Shown: positions 1 to 7,832 of the stretch, one piece after another | Layout: the number at the start of each line of letters is the position of its first letter | Numbering within the stretch: position 1 is the first letter of the stretch | NCBI GenBank assembly: GCA_025201865.1 | Contig: MU602899.1 | Location: forward strand, 1 to 23,113 | Source: Ramicandelaber brevisporus | Lineage: Eukaryota > Kickxellomycota > Ramicandelaberales > Ramicandelaberaceae | Direction: 5' to 3' | DNA length: 23,113 bases | The notes under the pieces: generated by a model | Database searches by the model: none | What the model was told of the DNA's origin: nothing | Seen by the model: only the letters and a program-made list of their open reading frames with translations | Position numbers and translations under genes: made by a program

Positions 1-884
1 TACTCGGCAGCGCCTTCGATCATGTGGAAGGTGTAGATGTATCGTGACTTATCCGACAGGTTCGGAGCAGATCGATGCACAATACTTCCATGGATCAGCA
101 CCAGCGTTCCAGCCGGCACTTCTGCCACCACATAGTCCTTATCCTCGTATACCACATCGCTAGCAGGCGGTTCATTAGGCTGTGGCTCTACCTCCACAAA
201 CTCTGTGCCAACTGACCCGTCTCTCTTTCTGATCATTCGAGTCGTGATCGGCTTAACCTTATGCGAACCCGGCACAAACTCCAGGCATCCATTTGTCTTT
301 GTGCAGTCCTCCAGTGCAAACCACAGTCCTACTGCACTCAGCGGATTCGTATACAGGAATGTGCTATCTTGATGGCCTGGAACCGACCCGCCAATACGCG
401 GATGCTTGAAAATGAGCATTGATTGCAAGCATCTCGGATCTTCAAACAATCCCAATCCGTTGACCACGCTCAGAACGCGTGGCGCAAATGTAAACTCTTT
501 GAACACCTGGTCTAGTTCATGCAACGCATGGCCCACTTTGTTAACAGCGCGTTCTTTCGGCACGGTCAACGCGCCAGTTTGGCTGTCAAATGCGCCTTGC
601 TCGAAAAAGTAGCTCACTTTAGTGGCAGAATCCAAGAAATAGGCATCGTTGACGCGCTTGGACTCGATTGCCGCTGTGGCGCTGTCAGCATCGCCGAGAG
701 TATCACCGGCGACAAAGCGGGTTAGTGGATGGCCATCCAGGGAGAAATCGCGAAGTAAAACGTCGGCGTGCTGTTTGAGAGCTGCTGCTTCGGAAGTGGA
801 GAAGAAACCGGGCAGAATGAGATAGCCGTCGCGAAGAAACTGTTCCTTGTGGTCAGCTGTGAACTCAAACACTGGAGATGACAT
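1..884 (-). CDS. Phytanoyl-CoA dioxygenase family protein (PHYHD1-like), partial at window edge
   Basis: Reading the minus strand from the ATG at 884 gives 294 uninterrupted codons that run off the window at base 1, so the C-terminus is missing. The protein resembles the PHYHD1 branch of the phytanoyl-CoA dioxygenase family, which are Fe(II)/2-oxoglutarate-dependent oxygenases. The metal triad is visible: H171 and D173 in GHQDSTFLYT, and H270 in LIHGSIVHRS. R281 in KSRYIYTFH is the likely 2-oxoglutarate carboxylate ligand. Other PHYHD1-type segments are the N-terminal FLRDGYLILPGFFS, KVGHALHELDQVFK (116-129) and GCLEFVPGSH (199-208). The physiological substrate of this branch is not settled, so no pathway is assigned. 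It is divergent from the aldo/keto reductase at 1327 and shares its upstream region. A candidate 5'UTR intron lies just upstream. The family call is firm; orthology to PHYHD1 rather than a paralogue is likely. Confidence 0.9.
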   Translation of the reverse strand, partial: MSSPVFEFTADHKEQFLRDGYLILPGFFSTSEAAALKQHADVLLRDFSLDGHPLTRFVAGDTLGDADSATAAIESKRVNDAYFLDSATKVSYFFEQGAFDSQTGALTVPKERAVNKVGHALHELDQVFKEFTFAPRVLSVVNGLGLFEDPRCLQSMLIFKHPRIGGSVPGHQDSTFLYTNPLSAVGLWFALEDCTKTNGCLEFVPGSHKVKPITTRMIRKRDGSVGTEFVEVEPQPNEPPASDVVYEDKDYVVAEVPAGTLVLIHGSIVHRSAPNLSDKSRYIYTFHMIEGAAE

Positions 885-925
885 ATGGTTAGGTGGTCTG
901 TCGGCTGTTGGCTGTTGGCTGTTTG

Positions 926-1130
926 CTAAAACAAAAACAAAAGCAAAAGAAGCTGATGAGAAGTAGTGGAAGCAGTGGAAGAGGAAGGAGAACGTGAGAT
1001 GAGACTGCGCTGTTTTGGCGGCGGCGACAATAGCGAATCAATTCGGTGTTTACCTGCAAGGCTGCTCTTCCGAAAATAGTACTGCGCTGTTTTGGCGGCG
1101 GCGACAATAGCGAATCAATTCGGTGTTTAC
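926..1130 (-). other. Candidate 5'UTR intron of the dioxygenase gene
   Basis: On the minus strand, 40 bases before the ATG at 884, there is a strong acceptor: a T-rich tract ending TTTTGTTTTAG, with the last intron base at 926. Upstream lies the donor-like TTGCAG|GTAAACACC. Because that sequence sits inside a 77-bp tandem duplication it occurs twice, giving first intron bases at 1053 or 1130 and predicted introns of 128 or 205 nt. A similar GTAAAC donor and pyrimidine-rich acceptor precede the Dsc2-like gene at 20690. No transcript evidence is available. Confidence 0.5.
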
Positions 1131-1157
1131 CTGCAAGGCTGCTCTTCCGAAAATAGT
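1004..1157. repeat. Perfect 77-bp tandem duplication
   Basis: Bases 1004-1080 and 1081-1157 are identical, head to tail, with no spacer and no mismatch that I can find. The unit begins ACTGCGCTGTTTTGGCGGCG and ends CTTCCGAAAATAGT. Perfect identity means either a very recent duplication or an assembly error. On the minus strand each unit carries a GTAAAC splice-donor-like site. Confidence 0.95.
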
Positions 1158-1326
1158 ACATGCATGCGTTTGTTCTTGTTTGTCAGCAACTTGCTACTCC
1201 ACGCACTTTTTTCACACGAACACGAACACAAGCAAACACGGTACAGACGCAAGCACTAACACTAACACTGACACTGACACTAGCTAACACTGACTCAGAT
1301 ACATACGCGAGCACGAATACACGACA

Positions 1327-2220
1327 ATGAGCATGTCACGAACGGCGAGACTTAACAACGGCCTTGATATGCCACTGATTGGATTTGGCAGCGTGGAGGT
1401 CAAAGAAGAGCACATTCTCGCTGCATTCGAGGCTGGCTATCGTCATATCGACGGTGCACCATTGTATCTGAATGAAGATCTCACCGGCCGCGCCATCAAA
1501 GCCTCGGGTATTCCACGCGAGCAGCTGTGGATCACATCAAAGTTGTGGAACACTGATCACCATGATGCTGCGGCTGCTCTTGATCGTACGCTCAAGGATC
1601 TCGGCACGGATTACGTTGACCTGTACTTGATCCACTATCCTGTTCAAGCCGAGAAGCCGGCGGGCAAAGAGGGTGACTTCTGCCGCGAGATGGTTAACGA
1701 ACGTCGTACCGATTTCGCAGCTGTTTGGAAACAGATGGAAGCGCTTGTGGATTCTGGTAAAGCCCGCTCGATTGGTGTCTCCAACTTTAAGATCTCGCAC
1801 CTGGAGGAAATCCTGAAGGTTGCGCGCATCATACCAGCCGTTAACCAAGTCGAGATGCACCCATACTTCAAGCAGAAGGAGCTGTTTGATTACTGTCGTT
1901 CTCGTGGAATCCATTTGACTGCCTATTCGCCGTTTGGCGCGGGCGGAGAGCCCAAACTGACTGCCGATCCAGTTGTTGCAAAGATTGCGGAGAAGCACGG
2001 TGTTCATCCATCAAACGTGCTGATTTCGTGGCATTTGCATCGTGACTGCAGTGTGATTCCGCGCTCGGCAACGATCAAGAACATTCAGAGTAATTTGAAG
2101 GTTGTGGAATTGGATGAAGAGGACATAAAGGCAATCGAGGACATTAAGTTTGAAAAGCGATATCTCGATCCAACACAGTTCTTTGGTCCGAACGTCGCCT
2201 TTGTCGATACCGATCCTTAA
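1327..2220 (+). CDS. Aldo/keto reductase (NADPH-dependent)
   Basis: The product has 297 residues, close to the usual single-domain AKR length of about 300. It should reduce aldehydes or ketones to alcohols with NADPH in the cytosol; the substrate cannot be read from sequence. The catalytic tetrad is complete: D42 and Y47 in YRHIDGAPLYLNE, K72 in ITSKLWN, and H103 in DLYLIHYP. The barrel signature VNQVEMHPYF (173-181) and the cofactor 2'-phosphate loop IPRSATIKNIQSN (244-256) are present. The ATG at 1327 is followed by a second in-frame ATG at 1333; either could be used. The coding frame is uninterrupted. An AATAAA at 2362-2367 is a plausible polyadenylation signal. It faces the small secreted protein gene tail to tail, 190 bp apart. 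Confidence 0.96.
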   Translation: MSMSRTARLNNGLDMPLIGFGSVEVKEEHILAAFEAGYRHIDGAPLYLNEDLTGRAIKASGIPREQLWITSKLWNTDHHDAAAALDRTLKDLGTDYVDLYLIHYPVQAEKPAGKEGDFCREMVNERRTDFAAVWKQMEALVDSGKARSIGVSNFKISHLEEILKVARIIPAVNQVEMHPYFKQKELFDYCRSRGIHLTAYSPFGAGGEPKLTADPVVAKIAEKHGVHPSNVLISWHLHRDCSVIPRSATIKNIQSNLKVVELDEEDIKAIEDIKFEKRYLDPTQFFGPNVAFVDTDP

Positions 2221-2266
2221 TCTGTCTCACAGTCTATATTTTCCACATCCAATGTCACTTTCTTTC

Positions 2267-2300
2267 TCGTTCGTTCGTTCGTTCGCTCGTTCGTTCGTTT
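2267..2300. repeat. TTCG tetranucleotide microsatellite
   Basis: About eight near-perfect TCGT/TTCG units, interrupted once by a T-to-C change, lie in the 3' region of the aldo/keto reductase, shortly after its stop codon. Confidence 0.9.
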
Positions 2301-2410
2301 GTTTTTAAGACGTTTGTCGTGAACTATGGCTGTTCGTTTTATAATATCTATGTTCTTTTCTAATAAACTAAAAGCTAAAAAAAAGGAATCTATTTAGGTC
2401 AGAGGAGCAT

Positions 2411-2716
2411 TTAGAAACCAGTGCAGGCATCAGCAATGTAGACACCAGCGTACTTGGCGCAGTTGGAGCGAATGGTTGGGCAAGCCTCGGCAAGAGTGCC
2501 GTGGCCATAGCACCAGACGATGTTGCCAGATGGCTGGTTGCACTTGAAGGCGCCGGAGTTGGACTCAGTGGCAAGGATGGTGGAGGACACAGCCTTGGCA
2601 TTGCTGCAGGAGCCGTAGTTGACGGCAACAATACCGTTGCTACCGTAGTTGACGGTGTAGGCAGCGGAGGCAACAGCGGCGGAGGCAGCGACGACGGCGA
2701 CGGCAGCGAAACGCAT
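2411..2716 (-). CDS. Small secreted six-cysteine protein, unknown function
   Basis: A 101-residue protein with a clear signal peptide: M-R-F followed by an alanine/valine-rich core, with likely cleavage near A18-A19. The mature part of about 82 residues contains six cysteines (C37, C59, C69, C79, C86, C98), an even number consistent with three disulfides. It also holds a short internal repeat, VNYGSNGIVAVNYGSC (22-37). Codons are strongly biased toward C-ending forms (GCC, GTC, AAC, TAC, GGC), as in abundantly expressed genes. I do not recognise the family; a small secreted effector- or wall-associated protein is possible but unproven. A TATA-like GATTATAAAC lies upstream on the minus strand (about 2749-2758). 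It is convergent with the aldo/keto reductase. Confidence 0.72.
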   Translation of the reverse strand: MRFAAVAVVAASAAVASAAYTVNYGSNGIVAVNYGSCSNAKAVSSTILATESNSGAFKCNQPSGNIVWCYGHGTLAEACPTIRSNCAKYAGVYIADACTGF

Positions 2717-3568
2717 TTTTATACTTGGTACGAAGGGGATGTTGGAGTTTATAATCTTAAAGATCGAATTGAGGGCAAGGAGAGCGATGTGCTGTGAGTG
2801 ATGATATTAAGCAAAGCGAATGAAGAGCAAGTGTGCAGGAGGATGAGGGCTTATACTTATAGTTTCAGAAGCCAATGCTATGAGACAGCAGCCGATCAAA
2901 CTGCCGAGCCTTTTTCCGCTGCTGCAGCTGTAGCAGTAGTGGCAACAACAACAACAACAACAACAACAACAGCAACAACAACAACATCCGACACATGTCC
3001 ATCGTGTCAAACAGACACATCTTCCCCTCGTTGCGCACTTCTTCCAATCAGACTACAGAAGATACAACGCTTGTTGAGTTACCCTCATAGTAGCTTCAAG
3101 GAACTATAGCGGCACCATCTTCAGCCCTCATTGTTACTGAGTCTGCAAATCAGCAAATGTGTTGCTGGAGGTGAGTGAAACAGCCCAAATGCACCCCCTC
3201 CCCAATCTGCCTGTCACTCGGTCGGAGTAGCTGCCTGTCCTTAGCACTGCTTCTCTCTCTCTCCTGTTTGGATATCCCCAGATCTCCCTACACTGAAGGT
3301 GTGCCCAGTGTCCATTTCCGGCGAAAATGTATCTCTTCCAATGAACAACTTTGGTCACAAGATTTTGTGCCGCCGCGATCTGGGTATCGTGAGAAAAAGA
3401 GCAGAGACTGAACCGGCTTTGTTGCTGTCGCTGTTACTGTTACTGTTATTGTTGCTGTTGTTGGACTTCTGGGTGCGGCGTGGTGCATTTTCAGCCTTTT
3501 TAAAAACAAGAGTACATCGTGTTTGAAAGAGAAAGTTAATTGAAAAAGAAACTGAAAGGAGCGTTTAG
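2717..3568. other. 852-bp intergenic region, no supported gene
   Basis: This stretch holds the promoter of the minus-strand secreted protein and the 3' flank of the minus-strand F-box gene. Only short low-complexity reading frames occur. It contains an AAC array near 2944-2986, a CT-rich stretch near 3230-3290 and degenerate CTGTTA/CTGTTG repeats near 3420-3462. No clear AATAAA follows the F-box gene on the minus strand. Confidence 0.6.
2944..2986. repeat. AAC trinucleotide microsatellite
   Basis: About fourteen CAA/AAC units with one GCA interruption lie in non-coding DNA upstream of the small secreted protein gene. The long polythreonine or polycysteine frames they create in other readings are not genes. 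Confidence 0.9.
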
Positions 3569-5158
3569 TTAAGCGAGTATCTGCACTCTGGGACACTGTC
3601 TCACATAATCAAGCTTACGAGAGCTGCTGACATCTCTTATGTCAAGAAATTTAATATCCGTGAAAAGCTGTAGCATCTTGTCGAGCTTTGAATTGTAATA
3701 GTCACCAGTGTTATCCACTACAGTCACCTTACGTGCCGTTGACTTGGGACACTTGAAGATCCATTCCTTGCACGACTCATCAAGTATGCAAATATTAAAC
3801 TCCACCTCTGTCAGTCGAGAGCATGACACCATAAACTCCACGTCAGAACGGGTAAAACGATGCTCATAGAACTCCAGTTTGGTAACGAATGGCGTCTTGT
3901 TTACCAGAGTCTCGTTGTTGATGACACAGCGGTCAAATGTCAGCTCGCGAATGTGGCGAGGCAGGCTGGTCCCGTCAAGGTTGGCCAAATTCATGTCGTA
4001 AAACATGCCAGTTTGGACGTTGGGAAGTGCCTGGAGGATCGTGTTGATTTCTTGAACCTCAGCGCCACCGTGCGAAAACAGCTGGAAGTTTGTCACCAAT
4101 GGCCATGATTTGGAGAAGATGGTGGTGAATGGTCGCTGATACTGTGTATTGCAGACAGGCAAAAAAAGGACCACCTTCAAATCTCGCAGAGCTGGGAATC
4201 TCTCAGGTGTAAATGAACGGTAGTCGTAAACAGCCGGATTGTTACAGCACGGTTGTATAAAGAGCTCTCTAAGATGCACGAACACATCATTACTCTCACC
4301 TCCAAAGACTCGTCCGTTGAACGTACCAGCGCAGCCATCATCCGGGCTATCAGACATCATCAGTCTAACCAGTGTTGAAGGCACATGCTCTGCAACCTGT
4401 GATGGCAATAATGAACCAGCGGTTTCACTGTTGATTCGAATGCGATCCATGTTCTCAATGTTTGACAGAAGAATCGACATTGATTCTTGAACATTTATCC
4501 ACGCGCCATCAGGGTCCAGGCACTGAATCCAAATACTCTTGACATGTCCACTACGCTTTGAATCGTTAATCCAATCTGCAGCTGCAGCTGCCGTCCAAGC
4601 AGAATCTGGAGTTACATCAAGAACAACTCTGTCAAGATTGCGCAAATGCTCCAAATGCTTCTCAAACATGCTGACAAGGTTTCTTCTGATAGTGAACGTG
4701 ATTTGAGACAGATGCGGGAAGACGCTTGATATATTGCAAGCTTCAGTCAATGACTTGAGATTTAAATGACGAACCTTGTCGCCGTTGTGTTCCAGCGTTT
4801 CCAATGTCACTCTGCGGTCATTAACCGCATAATCTTCAAGATCAATGCTTCGCCACACTGACTTTATGAACAACTGATGAAATGATTTGCTGATGGTTAC
4901 AACCCGAGCTGCCTCACCACGTGCAAAGTACGCTTCAGCCATGTACTCAAGCAATTCATATGGTAGTTGAAGCAGTAGAGCTGCACTGTTATTGTTGATA
5001 TTGTTGATATTATTGTTGTTTTTGTTGCTGTTGATAGCCTTGATTCCACAGCGTTCAAAGGCTAGCGCCATCTCGCGAAGTTGCTCTTCATCCGCAACCT
5101 GGACATAGCGAGAGACACGATCACGAAGCTCATCTCGTGCCGAAGAAGTTGCCGTCAT
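3569..5158 (-). CDS. F-box / leucine-rich-repeat-like protein
   Basis: A 529-residue single-exon product. Residues about 62-110 look like an F-box, LQLPYELLEYMAEAYFAR followed by SKSFHQLFIKSVWRSIDL, the helix set that binds Skp1 in SCF ubiquitin ligases. The rest consists of irregular leucine-rich segments of roughly 25-30 residues (for example VRHLNLKSLTEA, RHIRELTFDRCVI, VTKLEFYEHRF, RLTEVEFNICIL, IKFLDIRDVS), which would form a substrate-binding solenoid. Such proteins are expanded in early-diverging fungi and usually have no assigned substrate. An asparagine-rich insert (residues 44-57) comes from an imperfect AAC/AAT microsatellite just before the F-box. The ATG at 5158 is the first in frame. 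It is divergent from OPI3. Confidence 0.8.
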   Translation of the reverse strand: MTATSSARDELRDRVSRYVQVADEEQLREMALAFERCGIKAINSNKNNNNINNINNNSAALLLQLPYELLEYMAEAYFARGEAARVVTISKSFHQLFIKSVWRSIDLEDYAVNDRRVTLETLEHNGDKVRHLNLKSLTEACNISSVFPHLSQITFTIRRNLVSMFEKHLEHLRNLDRVVLDVTPDSAWTAAAAADWINDSKRSGHVKSIWIQCLDPDGAWINVQESMSILLSNIENMDRIRINSETAGSLLPSQVAEHVPSTLVRLMMSDSPDDGCAGTFNGRVFGGESNDVFVHLRELFIQPCCNNPAVYDYRSFTPERFPALRDLKVVLFLPVCNTQYQRPFTTIFSKSWPLVTNFQLFSHGGAEVQEINTILQALPNVQTGMFYDMNLANLDGTSLPRHIRELTFDRCVINNETLVNKTPFVTKLEFYEHRFTRSDVEFMVSCSRLTEVEFNICILDESCKEWIFKCPKSTARKVTVVDNTGDYYNSKLDKMLQLFTDIKFLDIRDVSSSRKLDYVRQCPRVQILA

Positions 5159-5665
5159 CTTTTTATTGTCAGTTTCTCTGTTCAGTTTGTCGCTCTGTCC
5201 ATCATTCTCCGCAGCATTCTACTGTGGTTGTCGGAGAACATCCATCCATCCATCCATCCATACATCCATCTCGGCACTCTGTCGGAATGACTTCTTTAAA
5301 GTGTCTTCTTCCCTTTTTTTTTTTCAAAACACCATGTTTTATCCATTTAAAGTAACATGCAGCCTCTTGCAGTCTATCATCAAGATGGCCTGATTTTTCT
5401 TTTTTCTCCCTCTGCCTTTTGCCGTCTGTCTCCGCAGTGAAGGAAGATATCAGCATACGTGGCATCAATCGCTGCTTGTTTTTTTTTCAACATCAATTTC
5501 AAATCAAGCACATTTTTTTTTCCCTTTCTGTCTCTCTCTCTCTCCCGCCGCCACACTAGTTACTCTCATCTTTCAGTTCCTGCTCATCCAAAAAGAAGAA
5601 GACGAAGAAGAAGAACGAACAACGAACGAACGAACAAACAACTGACCCACCAGCTGATATCTACA
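5159..5665. promoter_or_regulatory. Divergent promoter region, F-box gene and OPI3
   Basis: This 507-bp gap between divergent genes holds a CATC microsatellite (5239-5270), several T-runs, a CT-rich tract (about 5525-5545) and a purine-rich AAGAAGAAGACG tract before OPI3. An open frame continues upstream of the OPI3 ATG from a GTG at 5459, but it is low complexity and has no ATG, so I treat it as leader sequence. Confidence 0.6.
5239..5270. repeat. CATC tetranucleotide microsatellite
   Basis: Eight consecutive CATC-type units with one TACATC variant lie in the divergent promoter between the F-box gene and OPI3. Confidence 0.9.
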
Positions 5666-6319
5666 ATGGACACTGTGCGTTATACCAAGGCCCTCGAGCT
5701 GATCCAGTCGCTCACTTTACCAGACGTTATCGATCTCAACAAGCCGTCGCTGTGGATCGCCATCGCCTCCATCACCTTCAACCCCGTCTTTTGGAACATT
5801 GCCGCGCGTCTCGAGTACCGCAACCACTGGATTACCCGTCTCTTTGGCGGCGCCTACGCCGGCTGCTACGCTCTGGCCGTCACCATCTTCTCGCTCGGTA
5901 TCTTCCGTGACTTCCTGTATGAGAGAGCTCTTGCTGAGCAACCAAAGCTCCACGAGGTTGCCGCGTTGCTGTACCCAGAGCTCAAGATTGCCGCCGGTAT
6001 TCTGGCTGGCTTTGGCAGCATTCTTGTGGTGACATCCATGTATGCCCTTGGTGTTACTGGCACTTATTTGGGCGACTACTTTGGAATTTTGATGAAGGAG
6101 CGCGTGACTGGATTCCCATTCAATGTCAACGACAACCCAATGTACAATGGATCCACCCTGGTGTTCCTGGGCACTGCGTTGTGGCACGCTTCACCAGTTG
6201 GCGTGTTTACGTCGCTGTTTGTGTTCGTGCTCTATCGCGTCGCATTGCTGTTTGAGGAGCCATTCACTGCCATGATCTACTCCAACGCCGCCAAGGATGC
6301 CGCGAAGAAGTCGCAGTAA
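5666..6319 (+). CDS. OPI3: Phosphatidyl-N-methylethanolamine N-methyltransferase (OPI3/PEMT family)
   Basis: This 217-residue integral ER membrane enzyme performs the last S-adenosylmethionine-dependent methylations that convert mono- and dimethyl phosphatidylethanolamine to phosphatidylcholine. Diagnostic sequence: GVTGTYLGDYFGILMKERVT (129-148), then GFPFNVNDNPMYNGSTLVFL (149-168), and FEEPFTAMIY (196-205). The first contains the GxG SAM-binding element; the last carries the paired glutamates (197-198) also implicated in SAM binding. Hydrophobic spans at about 29-45, 62-80, 106-132 and 175-195 fit the four-helix family topology, and the length matches yeast Opi3 and vertebrate PEMT. The ATG at 5666 is the first ATG in this frame and gives the family N-terminus. 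It is convergent with COX17. Confidence 0.96.
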   Translation: MDTVRYTKALELIQSLTLPDVIDLNKPSLWIAIASITFNPVFWNIAARLEYRNHWITRLFGGAYAGCYALAVTIFSLGIFRDFLYERALAEQPKLHEVAALLYPELKIAAGILAGFGSILVVTSMYALGVTGTYLGDYFGILMKERVTGFPFNVNDNPMYNGSTLVFLGTALWHASPVGVFTSLFVFVLYRVALLFEEPFTAMIYSNAAKDAAKKSQ

Positions 6320-6557
6320 ATCTAGCCACACTCATTGGATGTCTTCAATGCCCCCTTCAACCTTAATAACTCACTGCTCATATTTCTTTCAGTTTATATT
6401 TACTTTAGCTCAAAAAGGGACGCTCTTTTTCATTATAATAACTCATTTCAAGTTAATAATAATTCATTTCAAAGTGTAATTGTAATTATGAGGATTTATG
6501 TTAGAGTTAGTCGAAGGTACACACTGTATATCGCTGTATAAAGTTGTTCAAAGCTGT

Positions 6558-6788
6558 TCAAATCTTGAATCCGAGATTGCGCAAGCATTGCTGGTGAGCC
6601 TCAATGAGCGATCTGCACGATTCCTCGCTGCCGTATTTGAGCATGCAGTCGTCGCGTGCCTTCTTCGTTTCTGGGCAAGCGCAGCACGGCTTTAGTGGTG
6701 GCTTCGTCTCCGCTGCTGGTGCTGCCTTTGCGGCTGCTGCAGTGGCACGTAAGTCGCTAGTTGGCGTAAACTTGTTGTAGTCGACCAT
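6558..6788 (-). CDS. COX17: Cytochrome c oxidase copper chaperone Cox17
   Basis: A 76-residue protein with the Cox17 core [16 protein letters not shown] (33-48), followed by C58 and C68. The spacing gives a twin CX9C fold (C38-x9-C48 and C58-x9-C68) plus the adjacent C35/C36 copper site, and the end [15 protein letters not shown] is typical of the family. Cox17 sits in the mitochondrial intermembrane space and hands Cu(I) to Sco1 and Cox11 for cytochrome oxidase assembly. Family members are 60-75 residues; the extra length here is an alanine-rich N-terminal segment (about 14-29). It is convergent with OPI3, 238 bp apart. Confidence 0.97.
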   Translation of the reverse strand: MVDYNKFTPTSDLRATAAAAKAAPAAETKPPLKPCCACPETKKARDDCMLKYGSEESCRSLIEAHQQCLRNLGFKI

Positions 6789-7002
6789 GTTGCTTGAGCG
6801 AGATCACGAGTAGATTTTTAATACAAAAGCAGGGTTATTTTTGTTGGTGGAGGTAAAGTGGAGTGTGGAGTGTGAAGCGTAGTGGAGTTGAGCGAGATTA
6901 CGAGGAACGCTACAAAGCGCAGTTGTGAAACGCATTCATATCCGGTAACTTTGCAATACATGGATTGGATCTGAATGTCGTCATTGATTTCATTGAGCGT
7001 AG

Positions 7003-7233
7003 TCATGATGATGCGACTGCAGCCGCTGTTCCAGCTCCAGTCACTGCGGTGAATGCGGCAGTGGTCGTTGCGAGTAGTTTCAGGGTTTGTTTGTTGGTGT
7101 TGGCGAAGATGGTGAGCGCCGCGCACACTGCCAGGAATCCGCCAAACTTGATGAACGCTCTCTGCATATAGCGGCGCTCCTCATCCTCGCTTCGAAATGA
7201 CGCAAAGATAGATCTGAAGTTTGGGATCGCCAT
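7003..7233 (-). CDS. Small membrane protein, unknown (possibly mitochondrial)
   Basis: A 76-residue frame from the ATG at 7233 to the TGA at 7003. Residues 1-27 are charged (SEDEERRYMQRAFIKF); residues 29-45 form one clear hydrophobic helix (GGFLAVCAALTIFA); residues 51-75 form a second, weaker alanine/threonine-rich hydrophobic stretch. The design, a short charged head followed by a membrane helix, is like small TOM or respiratory-complex accessory subunits, but I do not recognise a specific family. It lies 214 bp upstream of COX17 on the same strand, which is only weak support for a mitochondrial role. The frame extends upstream of the ATG, but the added segment is low complexity and starts at a non-ATG codon. 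That it is a gene is likely, not certain. Confidence 0.55.
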   Translation of the reverse strand: MAIPNFRSIFASFRSEDEERRYMQRAFIKFGGFLAVCAALTIFANTNKQTLKLLATTTAAFTAVTGAGTAAAVASS

Positions 7234-7832
7234 CGCGCCAGTGTGTTTGTATGTTGCTGCTGCTGTTGTTTTTTTTTGGTTAGTAGTTTGGTTCTTTGAG
7301 ACAGAGTTGCTCAATTGGCAGTTGGAGTATCGAATTAGCTGCTATACTACGACTAGATTGGAATCGGCGGTTATAAGGTCATACGGAAGGCTAGGTAATA
7401 TGACACTGTCAACGTCAACGTCAACATCATCACCAACTCCATCAGGTTCTAAATTCTTCTCGACATGAATAATTGTGGCGGGAGACAGCGCGAGTAACAA
7501 GCTGCAGCAGTGCTTGTTGAGAATTTTTGTCCAGGAGTACATGTGTAATTGAGTGAGTGAGTGAGTGAGTGAGTGAGTGAGTGAGTGAGTGTGAATGAAG
7601 ACGTCAAAGGAATAAATCTCCAGGAGATCGCATCCGTGAGAGTGCAGCTTCGAGAAATTGCTTCAATTGACTGTGTAAAAAGGAGCAAGCTGTCCTCATT
7701 CATCCTCTAACTTGCATCTCTTCCTCGCTTCATCCAGTCTTTACAGCCCATCATCATCATCTCAGTGACAAACACGCGAGAGTGCAGCCAGCAACAGAAA
7801 GGGAGCTATACAAATTATACAAGTCACCATCA
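7234..7832. promoter_or_regulatory. Divergent upstream region before the HSF gene
   Basis: This 599-bp gap lies between the small membrane-protein gene (minus) and the HSF-family gene (plus). It contains a short GTCAACGTCAAC repeat (about 7409-7430) and a TGAG array (7551-7592). No coding frame here looks real. An in-frame GTG at 7782 lies before the HSF ATG but carries no conserved sequence. Confidence 0.5.
7551..7592. repeat. GAGT tetranucleotide microsatellite
   Basis: Ten uninterrupted GAGT units lie about 240 bp upstream of the HSF-family start codon. Confidence 0.95.

Larger units (their letters stand above)
885..1326. promoter_or_regulatory. Shared upstream region of the dioxygenase and aldo/keto reductase genes
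   Basis: This 442-bp gap separates two divergently transcribed genes, so it must hold both 5'UTRs and core promoters. It contains a 77-bp perfect tandem duplication (1004-1157), a candidate minus-strand 5'UTR intron (926-1053 or 926-1130) and a run of degenerate ACACTAAC/ACACTGAC repeats (about 1254-1295) immediately before the reductase start. I saw no convincing TATA box. Confidence 0.6.

Noticed and set aside
1537-2007. 156-codon minus-strand frame inside the aldo/keto reductase
   Set aside because: Antisense shadow of a well-supported gene with a complete catalytic tetrad.
5459-5665. N-terminal extension of OPI3
   Set aside because: Begins at GTG, is low complexity (poly-R, poly-S), and the family N-terminus starts at the ATG at 5666.
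5717-6187. 156-codon minus-strand frame inside OPI3
   Set aside because: Antisense shadow; OPI3 carries clear family motifs on the plus strand.
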